Shown in pieces: positions 23,840 to 31,735 of a DNA stretch of 64,000 nucleotides. Each line of letters opens with the position of its first letter. Position 1 is the stretch's first letter. The stretch spans positions 124,001 through 188,000 of the forward strand of contig DCUJ01000012.1 in NCBI GenBank assembly GCA_002328495.1, in the 5' to 3' direction. Made by a program: the position numbers and the translations under genes. This DNA is from Sulfurospirillum sp. UBA2217. Its GTDB lineage: Bacteria > Campylobacterota > Campylobacteria > Campylobacterales > Sulfurospirillaceae. Under the pieces are notes generated by a model. That model did not search any database. It was given only the letters and a program-made list of their open reading frames with translations, and had not been told where the DNA came from.

Positions 23840-24809
23840 AATGAATAACCTCGCGACCAGAAAAAGAATAATAGATTAATAATATAGTAGAAAAGACCGC
23901 CAACCCAACACCAGCTTCAACCAGTAGTATGCCCAGATGTTGACCACCAACAGGATTGGAAGATAATGCGTTATAGTCAAGAAAAGGCTTATTGGAAATT
24001 AGACTCATCAGTCCAGTCACACCATAAATTAACACACCAAGTGCGGACAGTCTTGGCAAAATAGTGGCAGGAATAACTTTTCTTGCATAAGTTTCTCCAA
24101 AAACCAAGCTATAAAGTATAAAGCCACTGGCAAAAATTACACCGGCTTGAAAGCCACCACCTGCGCCAAAATCGCCATGGAATTGTACGTATAGGCCAAA
24201 AATCAGAATCAATGCTATCATAGGTTTAACGACTACCCATAGAATCAGGTTTTTTTCCGGTTCCTGCTTGCGTTCCACATGGCCCATTCCTAATAACATC
24301 AATACCGCGGCACCTGCACTAAAAATGACCACTGTCTCACCAAAAGTATCATAACCACGAAAACTTGCCAGCACAGCAGTGACGATATTGGGAATATCAA
24401 TCTTTTGTTGTGTTAACCGAATAAAATCAGGGGCAAGATGATGGTGTATGGGCGCATTGGCATCTCCCATATTGGGAAAATCAGCAACACCATAGAGTAG
24501 TGCTGCACCAGTAAGTATTACAATGGGTAGTCCCAATAGTGAATGCCGGTGCTTAACATTCTCAAACCGCGTAGTGAGTCGCAAAGCAGATAGCATTAGT
24601 ACTGTGGTAAAACCAGCACCAACCGCAGCCTCAGTAAAGGCGACATCTACTGCGTCCAGGTCAAGAAATAATAAGGCGCTAACAAAGCTGAAAATACCAA
24701 AAAGCATAGTTACAGCAAACAAATCAGTTATTTTGATGGATGCAAAAACAATCATTATTAGAAATGCCAGCAAACAAATATCAATCACTAATTCAAGATT
24801 TGCGATCAC
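23832..24809 (-). CDS. Antiporter subunit with MrpA C-terminal-type (DUF4040) and MrpB domains fused
   Basis: 325 aa. Residues about 1-90 resemble the MbhD/DUF4040 segment, with F-T-E-A-A-V-G-A-G. After a linker, residues about 185-320 are the MrpB domain (F-G-L-Y-V-Q-F-H-G-D-F-G-A-G-G-G-F-Q-A-G). In classical Mrp these parts belong to the end of MrpA and to MrpB; here the large MrpA is absent and the parts form one protein, as in Mbh-like gene orders. It starts with GTG overlapping the mrpG stop (GTGA). Confidence 0.88.
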   Translation of the reverse strand: MIANLELVIDICLLAFLIMIVFASIKITDLFAVTMLFGIFSFVSALLFLDLDAVDVAFTEAAVGAGFTTVLMLSALRLTTRFENVKHRHSLLGLPIVILTGAALLYGVADFPNMGDANAPIHHHLAPDFIRLTQQKIDIPNIVTAVLASFRGYDTFGETVVIFSAGAAVLMLLGMGHVERKQEPEKNLILWVVVKPMIALILIFGLYVQFHGDFGAGGGFQAGVIFASGFILYSLVFGETYARKVIPATILPRLSALGVLIYGVTGLMSLISNKPFLDYNALSSNPVGGQHLGILLVEAGVGLAVFSTILLIYYSFSGREVIHYE

Positions 24810-25204
24810 TTTGGCGCCTTCCCTGAAACACCCGTTTCAGTTTGTATTTGATTTTCATAAATATTTTTAGAATCCGAAGGAGTCGAGTTTTGCATTGGAC
24901 TTTTAGTTTCCATTGCTGGTTTGATACCACCATGAGCAGCGGCACGACATAAGCCATGAGTAATAGTTGGGTTGGCAATGAACATAACACAGATTAGCAG
25001 TATTAGCTTAGCAGTATCTAGCATTAGTCCAGTATCTAGCATAATGCCAATAATCAACAAAACAGCTCCTAGCGTTTCAGTAACACTGGCTGCATGCAAT
25101 CTGGTAAAAAAATCAGGCAGTCTTAACAGCCCAACTGCACCCGTTAGGACTAAGAAACCTCCTAGGAGTAAGCAAACATCACTTAACCATCCGATTATTA
25201 TCAT
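24806..25204 (-). CDS. mrpG: Na+/H+ antiporter subunit G
   Basis: 132 aa, three hydrophobic helices. The MrpG signature G-A-V-G-L-L-R-L-P-D-F-F-T-R-L-H-A-A-S is present near residues 22-40. The C-terminus (about 95-132) is a hydrophilic extension rich in S, T and K, longer than in many MrpG. It starts with an ATGA overlap on mrpF. Confidence 0.92.
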   Translation of the reverse strand: MIIIGWLSDVCLLLGGFLVLTGAVGLLRLPDFFTRLHAASVTETLGAVLLIIGIMLDTGLMLDTAKLILLICVMFIANPTITHGLCRAAAHGGIKPAMETKSPMQNSTPSDSKNIYENQIQTETGVSGKAPK

Positions 25205-25467
25205 GATCGTTCTCCATGTGGGCTGTATTGCTCAAAAAAACGCATAACCGCGAGGGTTCCAATAAAGTTAACTAGCGCATACATCAATGCGATATCAACA
25301 TAACTAAACCAACCGAGTGCGTGCCCGCCAACAACAATAAATAAAACTGTCTTGGTGCCAAAGGAATTGACGGCAAGTATTCGGTCATAAATACTCGGCC
25401 CCATAAAGGCACGAATCAATGTGAGTGCAAGTGTAATTAGCAAGGCAACTATAGCAGCAGCGATCAT
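25201..25467 (-). CDS. mrpF: Na+/H+ antiporter subunit F
   Basis: 88 aa, three transmembrane helices, with the MrpF pattern R-A-F-M-G-P-S-I-Y-D-R-I-L-A-V-N-S-F-G-T-K. Normal length. ATGA overlaps link it to mrpE upstream and mrpG downstream. Confidence 0.92.
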   Translation of the reverse strand: MIAAAIVALLITLALTLIRAFMGPSIYDRILAVNSFGTKTVLFIVVGGHALGWFSYVDIALMYALVNFIGTLAVMRFFEQYSPHGERS

Positions 25468-25946
25468 TGACTTTTCTCCAGACGTTTAAGACGTTTTTCC
25501 ATTTCACCCTCTTCCAGCTCATCTAGCCCCATAGCATTGAGTGCATGCACAATAAAATAATCTTCACCCACTTCAATAGTTACTGTACCTGGTGTCAAGG
25601 TTATTGAATTGGCATAAATAGTCTTAATTAGTGGGTCATTGATGCTGACTTTAATCTTACGATAAGCTGGATTAATCGACAAAGAGGGATCCCAGATGCG
25701 ACGCACCACATCAATATTGGAAATAATAACCTGCCAGATTAGCCAACCAAAATAGAAAAATAATTCTATATTGAAAAGCATAAGGACTGGGGCTTTGTCA
25801 TTGCGATCCATGCGACTCACCATCCAGATAACAAGAATCACAGATACTAAGCCAAGAGTCAACAACAATATGCTGGTATGGCCGGATAATAAAATCCAAA
25901 ATAGAGCAAGAATGCAAGCTAAAATAAAATAATACATAGTTGTCAT
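25464..25946 (-). CDS. mrpE: Na+/H+ antiporter subunit E, first gene of the operon
   Basis: 160 aa: two or three N-terminal helices, then the MrpE cytosolic part with N-S-I-T-L-T-P-G-T-V-T-I-E-V and H-A-L, both typical. As the first gene it sits 191 bp from the divergent response regulator gene at 26138. The spacer holds two TTGAYA-N5-TTGAYA boxes, one oriented towards each gene, so the two-component system probably controls the operon. Confidence 0.92.
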   Translation of the reverse strand: MTTMYYFILACILALFWILLSGHTSILLLTLGLVSVILVIWMVSRMDRNDKAPVLMLFNIELFFYFGWLIWQVIISNIDVVRRIWDPSLSINPAYRKIKVSINDPLIKTIYANSITLTPGTVTIEVGEDYFIVHALNAMGLDELEEGEMEKRLKRLEKSQ

Positions 25947-26014
25947 GATAATTTATAAAGCCTCCATATTAAATTTTTTATGCTATTAAAACTGACTTTT
26001 GCGATTTGTAAATA

Positions 26015-26067
26015 TATCAATTTAATGTCAATTTCAATATGTATTGTTTTTTGATACTTTCTTGACA
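26015..26067. promoter_or_regulatory. Divergent operator region with two response-regulator-type boxes
   Basis: Box 1 (26015-26031, minus strand) reads TTGACATTAAATTGATA; box 2 (26051-26067, plus strand) reads TTGATACTTTCTTGACA. Each is a tandem TTGAYA repeat with an 11-bp period, the spacing used by OmpR-family dimers. They face mrpE and the response regulator gene respectively, suggesting autoregulation and operon control. Confidence 0.55.
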
Positions 26068-26137
26068 ATTAAGACTTTAGATTTTTTTTGTTAAAATAAA
26101 TCGCAAAAAAAGTACATCATAAAATAAAAAGTGAAAT

Positions 26138-26812
26138 ATGAAAAAAGTATTATTGGTTGAGGATGACTTAGTTTTACAAAACTTGATAAGTGAGTACTTA
26201 GAAGACTATAATTATCTGTGCAGTGCTTTTTCAAATCCAATAGATGCGTTAGCTTTTTTTAGAGAAAATCCAGATTATTTTACGATAGCTATACTTGATT
26301 TAGGTCTTCCCAATATGGATGGTTTTGATTTGTTTAAAAAATTAAAACAAATTAAAGATATTCCCATTATCATATCAACCGCACGAGATGATATCGGTAA
26401 TAAAATATATGGCTTTGAACTTGGTACGGATGATTATCTTTCAAAACCGTATGAACCTAGGGAGTTGGTCCTTAGGATTGAATCCACTTTGAAAAGATAC
26501 AATAAAGCAGATTTGCTTCAAATACAAGAATTGAGTATAGATATAAATAGCTCAAGAGTTTTTTTAAATGGCATTGAAATAGAGTTAACCAAAATTGAAA
26601 AAGAAATTTTTTTATTGTTTATAAACAATCTCAATAAAGTCATATCCAGAGAAGACATAATAAATCAAACATCCCTTAAATATGATACTAAAAATAGAAC
26701 GATAGATACACATATAAGTAATATTAGATATAAAATCGACGATGGTTCCAAAGAACCCAAATACATAAAATCCATTTGGGGCATTGGGTATAAGTTTTTT
26801 TATGACAATTAG
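26138..26812 (+). CDS. OmpR-family response regulator
   Basis: 224 aa. Receiver with E8-D9-D10, phospho-acceptor D54 in A-I-L-D-L-G-L-P and Y-L-S-K-P; winged-helix DNA-binding domain in the C-terminal half. It overlaps the kinase gene by 11 nt, so they form one two-component pair. It resembles the ArsR/HP0166 type of regulators in Campylobacterota (family-level impression). It is a close paralogue of the regulator at 17754, on the other side of the Mrp operon. Confidence 0.95.
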   Translation: MKKVLLVEDDLVLQNLISEYLEDYNYLCSAFSNPIDALAFFRENPDYFTIAILDLGLPNMDGFDLFKKLKQIKDIPIIISTARDDIGNKIYGFELGTDDYLSKPYEPRELVLRIESTLKRYNKADLLQIQELSIDINSSRVFLNGIEIELTKIEKEIFLLFINNLNKVISREDIINQTSLKYDTKNRTIDTHISNIRYKIDDGSKEPKYIKSIWGIGYKFFYDN

Positions 26813-28199
26813 AAAAAGATTACTTATCTCATTCTCTGTGGTTTTGATGATTGTTGCTTTTATTATAGGAGTGTTTTTTTATACGATTTATAATCTAAAT
26901 AGCATGAACAATCAAGAAAACTATAAGTACGAGCAATTAATAAGAGTGGAAAAATTAAAAGAATTTAACAATTCTTATGGATGGATAGTGCTTGATATCA
27001 TAACAGATTTTGAAAAAATACAAATAGTAAATGAGAGAATAAAAAAAGCAAATGAGCTTTTTGAAAATTTGAGTGTTCAAGAAAATGAAATTATAAATAA
27101 TTCAGAAGCAGGAGAAGAAAAAAAGAATTTAGTTTTGATTTTTACAAATTTTGATTTTATGCAAAAACTTATAAAAGAAGAATTATACAACTTAGCGCTT
27201 CATCGAAACGGTGATTTTAGTGCTTTTAACAAAAAATTTGAGGCAATAAATATAAACACACAAAGATTGCTTGAGCAAGAGATAAAATACCTGCAAGATA
27301 GACTCGATCAAATTCAAAATGTAAGAAACAAGTTTTTAGATACTATAAAATTAGAGTTAGTTATCCTATTTGTTGTGTTGTTTTTGTTAAGTTTTGTAAT
27401 TTTTTCAAAGCTTATAAAAAAGATAAAAAATAAACTTGATAGACTTCATGAGGGTGTTTTGCATCTGTTTAAAGATGGTGAAAATACTATACAAGTAGAT
27501 ATTGGAGAAAATAACGAGTTGAGCGAAATAACGAAAAGTCTAAATTCATATTTGGAGAAGCAAGCAGATATCATATGTTCAAGAGAAGAGTTGTTAAGAA
27601 ACATAAGCCACGAATTAAAAACCCCTATTGCTAAGGGAAAATTTATGATTGAGAAAATTCAAAATAAAGATGATAATCAAGTATTAAAAGATATAAATAC
27701 AGTTTTTTATGATATAGAAAAACTCACAAATACACTACTGCAAAGAGAGAAACTAAATTTTGCAGTTTTAAAAACCAATACGTTTAAAGTAAGTAGTTTA
27801 ATACTAGAATCTTTATCTAAGCTCTCTATCGAAGACGAGACAAAAGTAATTGTAGATGTTGAAAATGATTTTACTATCGAGGCAGATTTTTACTATCTAA
27901 CCATGGCACTTAAAAATTTAATTGACAATGCAATGAAATATGCTAAAGAGTTTCCTATTGTAATAGGGAGTGAAGATAACAAAATTTATGTAAAAAATAT
28001 TGCAAATAAGCTTTCAAATGATTTAATATATTACCTTCAACCTTTTACGAGAGAACCAAATCAGCAACAAGGTCATGGATTAGGCTTAAATATTGTAAAT
28101 AAAATTTTAGAGCTTCATGGGTTTGATTTAAAATATGAATACAAAGACACATACATAGTATTTAGCATATTATTTGTAAAGAGTAAAAACTTATATTAG
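26802..28199 (+). CDS. Sensor histidine kinase, partner of the 26138 regulator
   Basis: 465 aa. Transmembrane helices at about 6-28 and 184-203 bracket a periplasmic, mostly helical sensor domain of about 155 residues with no recognised fold. Then come a HAMP-like linker, the phospho-acceptor H270 in S-H-E-L-K-T-P, an N box (N-L-I-D-N-A-M-K-Y-A) and the G box G-H-G-L-G-L-N-I-V. I chose ATG 26802, overlapping the regulator stop; a TTG at 26784 would add only six residues. The AT-rich coding is typical of local two-component genes. Confidence 0.92.
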   Translation: MTIRKRLLISFSVVLMIVAFIIGVFFYTIYNLNSMNNQENYKYEQLIRVEKLKEFNNSYGWIVLDIITDFEKIQIVNERIKKANELFENLSVQENEIINNSEAGEEKKNLVLIFTNFDFMQKLIKEELYNLALHRNGDFSAFNKKFEAININTQRLLEQEIKYLQDRLDQIQNVRNKFLDTIKLELVILFVVLFLLSFVIFSKLIKKIKNKLDRLHEGVLHLFKDGENTIQVDIGENNELSEITKSLNSYLEKQADIICSREELLRNISHELKTPIAKGKFMIEKIQNKDDNQVLKDINTVFYDIEKLTNTLLQREKLNFAVLKTNTFKVSSLILESLSKLSIEDETKVIVDVENDFTIEADFYYLTMALKNLIDNAMKYAKEFPIVIGSEDNKIYVKNIANKLSNDLIYYLQPFTREPNQQQGHGLGLNIVNKILELHGFDLKYEYKDTYIVFSILFVKSKNLY

Positions 28200-28233
28200 A
28201 GTAGGAGAAGGTTTTCTTAAAAAGATACGTAAA

Positions 28234-28317
28234 CTAATTTTGAAATAAATTCAATAACAGGGCTAAACCTCCAAATATTACGACATCTAGCAGTATTAAG
28301 TTTCGTAAGAATTCCAT
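28234..28317 (-). CDS. Putative 27-aa single-helix membrane peptide
   Basis: ATG at 28317 with AAGGAG five bases before it, then 27 codons and TAG. The peptide (M-E-F-L-R-N-L-I-L-L-D-V-V-I-F-G-G-L-A-L) is almost one hydrophobic helix, like small accessory peptides of membrane complexes. It lies on the opposite strand to the kinase, facing it, about 75 bp from a TTGACA-N5-CTGACA box. There is no homology evidence. The ribosome site and hydrophobicity are the support, and a chance ORF remains possible. Confidence 0.5.
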   Translation of the reverse strand: MEFLRNLILLDVVIFGGLALLLNLFQN

Positions 28318-28390
28318 AAAAACTCCTTTTTAACATTTTAAGGTGATGTAATTTTACAATCTATCTGTAAAGTTAAAAAGGTTATTGTTC

Positions 28391-28420
28391 TTGACAATTT
28401 ACTGACAATTTTTTATTATT
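28391..28420 (+). promoter_or_regulatory. TTGACA-N5-CTGACA repeat and sigma-70-type promoter
   Basis: The tandem repeat (28391-28407) has the same 11-bp period as the boxes at 26015-26067. TTGACA is also followed after 17 nt by TATTAT, a good -35/-10 pair for the aminotransferase gene at 28513. It may be a plain promoter, a regulator site, or both. Confidence 0.5.
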
Positions 28421-28512
28421 ATCCTTATTGTAAAACAAAGCTGCTCACTTATTGCACACATGCCTAAGCTCTGTTTTGATACAATTTCAGATATTTTTTT
28501 ATGGAGTCTCGC

Positions 28513-29367
28513 ATGAGCAGTATTGTGTTTTTAAACGGTGATTTTTGTAAAGAGGAAGAGGCGAAAGTCTCTATTTTTGACCGTGGGTATCTTTTTGGCG
28601 ATGGTATCTATGAAGTGGTACCTGTTATCAATGGGAAGGTGATTGACAAGGAGCCATTTTTTGAGCGTTTTGATGGAAGTATGAGCAAGATTGGGCTTAA
28701 AGCGCCTTTTTGCAAAGCGGAGATTATCACGATTTTAGATACGTTAATCGCTAAAAACGACATCGTTGAGGGTGGTATCTATATGCAAGTCACTCGTGGT
28801 GTGGCACCTCGTGAGTTTTATTTTCCTGAAAATACCCCGACAACGTTTATGGCGTTTACCTTTAAAAAAGAGATTATCAACTCTCCTCTTGCACAACAAG
28901 GTGTTAAGGTTGTCAGTTGCGCAGATATCCGTTGGAAGCGTCGTGACATCAAGTCGATTTCACTCTTGGGTCAAGTCTTAGCCAAAGAAGAAGTGCATCA
29001 AAAAGGTGCTTTTGAGGGCTGGATGGTTGAAGATGGTTTTGTCACAGAGGGTACTTCATCGGCGGCGTTTATCATTAAAGATGGTGTCATCATCACCCGT
29101 CCGCTTTCCAATGCCATTTTACCAAGTATCCGTAGAAAACTTTTACTTGAATACACCAAAGAAAACAACATCAAAGTTGAAGAGCGTCTTTTTACCCTTG
29201 AAGAAGCCCTAAATGCCGATGAAGCCTTTATGGCAAGTGCTACGGTTTTTCTTCTTCCAATTATCGAGATTGATGGTAAGCCTATCGGGAGTGGGAAACC
29301 AGGTCCGATGGTTAAAAAACTTCGTGCATTGTATGTCGAAGCAGCTCTTAAAGAAGCCAATGCTTAA
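28513..29367 (+). CDS. D-amino acid aminotransferase (PLP fold type IV)
   Basis: 284 aa. PLP-binding K147 lies in R-R-D-I-K-S-I-S-L-L, the form usual for D-alanine aminotransferases rather than branched-chain or aminodeoxychorismate enzymes. Other blocks are G-D-G-I-Y-E-V-V and E-G-T-S-S-A-A-F-I-I. It interconverts D-amino acids and 2-oxo acids, feeding D-Glu or D-Ala for the cell wall. GGAG is 8 nt before ATG 28513, so the ATG at 28501 is unlikely. It ends at a palindromic terminator. Confidence 0.9.
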   Translation: MSSIVFLNGDFCKEEEAKVSIFDRGYLFGDGIYEVVPVINGKVIDKEPFFERFDGSMSKIGLKAPFCKAEIITILDTLIAKNDIVEGGIYMQVTRGVAPREFYFPENTPTTFMAFTFKKEIINSPLAQQGVKVVSCADIRWKRRDIKSISLLGQVLAKEEVHQKGAFEGWMVEDGFVTEGTSSAAFIIKDGVIITRPLSNAILPSIRRKLLLEYTKENNIKVEERLFTLEEALNADEAFMASATVFLLPIIEIDGKPIGSGKPGPMVKKLRALYVEAALKEANA

Positions 29368-29375
29368 AGCCCCTA

Positions 29376-29399
29376 AGAGGCTTTACATGTAAAGCCTCT
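29376..29399. terminator. 24-bp perfect palindrome between convergent genes
   Basis: A-G-A-G-G-C arms around TTTACATGTAAA make a perfect 24-bp palindrome, 8 bp after the aminotransferase stop and 2 bp before the stop of the convergent gene at 29402. Confidence 0.65.
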
Positions 29400-29401
29400 C
29401 T

Positions 29402-29890
29402 TTAAAGTTTGACCCCTTTACGCGTGTAGCCATTTTTATCCAAGCCATAGCGATTGTACCCGCCGATAAAGATTTTTTGATGCGGGTCGAAGCCCTGTGA
29501 ACACGCCTCTTTATCGTAGATAACTACCAAAGGCTTTTCATTTTTTGCTTCTACATGCAAGATGTACTCCACGCCTTTATTGACAAAAGAGAGCTTTGAA
29601 AAATCATGACACTGTTTTTTCACATCCTCAGGCAAAGACCGATGTTTTTTAAGCTCTTCCATGATGCCTTTATACTGCGTGGTGGTTGCATTAATATAGA
29701 CCTGACGTTTGTCATGGTAGACCTTTGTCACAAGCAATTCCAGTTTGTTGTATGTAAATTTTTGAGGAAGACTCCCCTCCAAACTCTTTGCCATCACGTT
29801 AGCATACATCTCAGGGGTGAGTTCAAACGCACTTTTTGCGTTTACATGTAAAGCAAAAAACACGATACACAACCATTTTAAAACATTCAT
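29402..29890 (-). CDS. Secreted protein of unknown function
   Basis: 162 aa from ATG 29890. An N-terminal signal peptide (L-K-W-L-C-I-V-F-F-A-L-H-V-N-A) is followed by an export-compatible domain with two cysteines (C-H-D-F and E-A-C-S-Q-G-F-D), which may form a disulfide. No family recognised. A GAGAGG-type site precedes this ATG, and the longer frame to 29935 overlaps the upstream gene. A TTTACATGTAAA (core 29842-29851) falls in the signal-peptide codons. It lies 1 bp after the transporter gene's stop and so is likely cotranscribed. Confidence 0.7.
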   Translation of the reverse strand: MNVLKWLCIVFFALHVNAKSAFELTPEMYANVMAKSLEGSLPQKFTYNKLELLVTKVYHDKRQVYINATTTQYKGIMEELKKHRSLPEDVKKQCHDFSKLSFVNKGVEYILHVEAKNEKPLVVIYDKEACSQGFDPHQKIFIGGYNRYGLDKNGYTRKGVKL

Positions 29891-29891
29891 T

Positions 29892-30827
29892 TTATCGCCT
29901 CTCTTGAAAAAAGATAAATAACCCAAGCCCACCAAAAACCAAACTCATGCCAAGCCACGCTTGTGTGCTTGGCAAAGAAGCTCCCAAGAAAAGCATTTCA
30001 CCCAAAAGTGCGAACATCACTTCACTGGCTTGCGTGGCATCCACAGCGGCAATTTCGCTGGGTTTTTTTGCAAAACTGCGCGCGCGTAAAAACAAGCTTG
30101 TGGCAACCACGCCTGAGAGCAACGCCACGAGTGCGGTGCCTAGTATCTGTGAAGACGCTGGGAATGAAGGTGCGTTGAAGGCTATCAACACGCACCAAAA
30201 CGGGAGTGAGCCAAGACTGAGTAAAAAGACCTTGTTAAAGGCATTGTCCAAAAGCGGTGAGTCGATTTTGGGAAAATAGCGATGTCCGTGCTTGGCTTCC
30301 CAAACCAGTTGATTGCCAAAAGGGTAACAAAAAGCAGCAATCAAAACAGGCAATGCCCCTTTTAAAAAAACACCCCACTCGAAGTTTTCTACCCCAGAAA
30401 AATTGATTATGCCCACGCCAATAACGATCATAAGCGCAAAAAACCACACACGAGAGGGAAAACGTCTTCCAAAAAGCATCAAAACAAACAACGAAGCAAT
30501 AATCGTAAACTGCCACGTCGCCGCGATAACCCAAGAGGGCGAATAATCCGCACTAAAACACATCAACGCATAAAATCCACCAAAACCAATACTCCCCGCC
30601 ACCGTCCAAAAAAGCCAATACGCTCTAAAAAGCGCAAAAACCGCTCTGCTTTTTTTCACACCTTGAAACAACACTAAAATAACGAGTAAAAACACAATCA
30701 TAAACGCATAACGCAAAAAGCCCGACCAAACCCAATGCCCACCTTCCAAACTCATAAAACGGTTGAGCACAAAGGTTGAGCTGAAAAAAAGAGCCGAAAA
30801 AAGCCCAAGCGTGATTAAACGTGCCAT
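29892..30827 (-). CDS. DMT-superfamily multidrug-resistance-type efflux transporter
   Basis: 311 aa with about ten hydrophobic helices in two halves. The N-terminal S-S-T-F-V-L-N-R-F-M-S-L-E-G-G-H-W-V-W-S and P-S-W-V-I-A-A-T-W-Q-F-T-I motifs match the EmrE-like/putative multidrug efflux branch of the DMT superfamily. Substrate unknown. It ends one base before the secreted protein gene. Confidence 0.8.
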   Translation of the reverse strand: MARLITLGLFSALFFSSTFVLNRFMSLEGGHWVWSGFLRYAFMIVFLLVILVLFQGVKKSRAVFALFRAYWLFWTVAGSIGFGGFYALMCFSADYSPSWVIAATWQFTIIASLFVLMLFGRRFPSRVWFFALMIVIGVGIINFSGVENFEWGVFLKGALPVLIAAFCYPFGNQLVWEAKHGHRYFPKIDSPLLDNAFNKVFLLSLGSLPFWCVLIAFNAPSFPASSQILGTALVALLSGVVATSLFLRARSFAKKPSEIAAVDATQASEVMFALLGEMLFLGASLPSTQAWLGMSLVFGGLGLFIFFQERR

Positions 30828-30897
30828 ACATTTCCTACTTTTTTTAAAAGCGGTATTATACCTATTTGCTTATGAGAGTCTGCTAGAAAAATCCTTG

Positions 30898-30929
30898 ATA
30901 AACACTCTTTACATGTAAAGAGTGTTTAT
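30898..30929. terminator. 32-bp perfect palindrome overlapping the phzF stop codon
   Basis: A-T-A-A-A-C-A-C-T-C arms around TTTACATGTAAA form a perfect 32-bp palindrome. The TAA stop of the phzF-like gene (30926-30928) lies inside its right arm, so the terminator begins within the coding end. Confidence 0.65.
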
Positions 30930-31735
30930 TGGAATGGAAGGGTGATTTTTCCGTCCAAATAGGCTACGCACATCCCTGAAACATAAACACTCGCCTCATT
31001 CACACGGCAGTAAAGTACACCAGAACGCTGTGAAGCTTGTAAAGCTACAAGCTCTTTTCTATCCAAACGCTTCGCCCAAAAAGGAGCAAGTCCTGCATGA
31101 ATAGAACCAGTAACGGGGTCTTCCACCCCGCCATTGGCGGGCCAAAAGTAGCGTGAAACAAAGTCATATTCAGCGCTTGGAGCAGTCACTACTACATCAA
31201 ACGGTGCAAGCATTTTAAGTTTTTCAAGGTTTGGCACGACATTTTTGACATCATCTTCGTCTTTGTACACTACAAAGTAAGCTTGTTGATTTTTATGAAA
31301 TTCCAAAGGTACAATGGAGAGTCCCGTTTTTAAAGCTTCAGGAGCATCAGCTACAAGTTCAGGCTCACGGTTTGGAAAACTCATCTCGATGAGTCCATTT
31401 TCACACTCATTAACCTCGATATTACCCACCGCTTTTGCCCAAAAGGTGATAATGCCTTTTTCACCAAGATGGTTAAAGATAACATACGCACTCGCCAAAG
31501 TCGCATGACCGCAAAAGTCGATTTCTTTCAGTGGTGAAAACCAACGGATTTCATACACACCTGCATCATTTCGTACAAAAAACGCTGTCTCTGAAAGGTT
31601 GTTTTCAGAAGCGATGCTTTGCATTGTGGATTCGGGTAGCCAACTTTGAAGTGGCACAACGGCGGCTTGATTGCCTTTGAAAAGCGTGTCGGTAAAAGCG
31701 TCTATGATGTAGATGGGGAGTTGGGAGAGTTTCAT
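30926..31735 (-). CDS. PhzF-family isomerase-like protein
   Basis: 269 aa. The N-terminus (Y-I-I-D-A-F-T-D-T-L-F-K-G-N-Q-A-A-V-V) and the catalytic glutamate in N-N-L-S-E-T-A-F are typical, as are G-H-A-T-L-A-S-A and D-P-V-T-G-S. Family members include PhzF (phenazine pathway) and diaminopimelate-epimerase-fold proteins. No other phenazine genes are here, so a general isomerase role is more likely. ATG 31735 overlaps the stop of the DUF6602 gene as ATGA. Confidence 0.88.
   Translation of the reverse strand: MKLSQLPIYIIDAFTDTLFKGNQAAVVPLQSWLPESTMQSIASENNLSETAFFVRNDAGVYEIRWFSPLKEIDFCGHATLASAYVIFNHLGEKGIITFWAKAVGNIEVNECENGLIEMSFPNREPELVADAPEALKTGLSIVPLEFHKNQQAYFVVYKDEDDVKNVVPNLEKLKMLAPFDVVVTAPSAEYDFVSRYFWPANGGVEDPVTGSIHAGLAPFWAKRLDRKELVALQASQRSGVLYCRVNEASVYVSGMCVAYLDGKITLPFQ

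Noticed and set aside
18492..25946. Membrane-bound hydrogenase (Mbh) or complex I operon
   Set aside because: Gene order of the membrane part is similar, but no hydrogenase-like catalytic subunits or Fe-S subunits are present, so only the antiporter module is supported.
17281..29382. Lack of TTACATGTAA as proof that 17.3-29.4 kb is foreign DNA
   Set aside because: It is the longest gap, but 56.1-64.0 kb and 42.2-49.1 kb also lack the site and contain native-looking nif genes, so the gap is only supportive.
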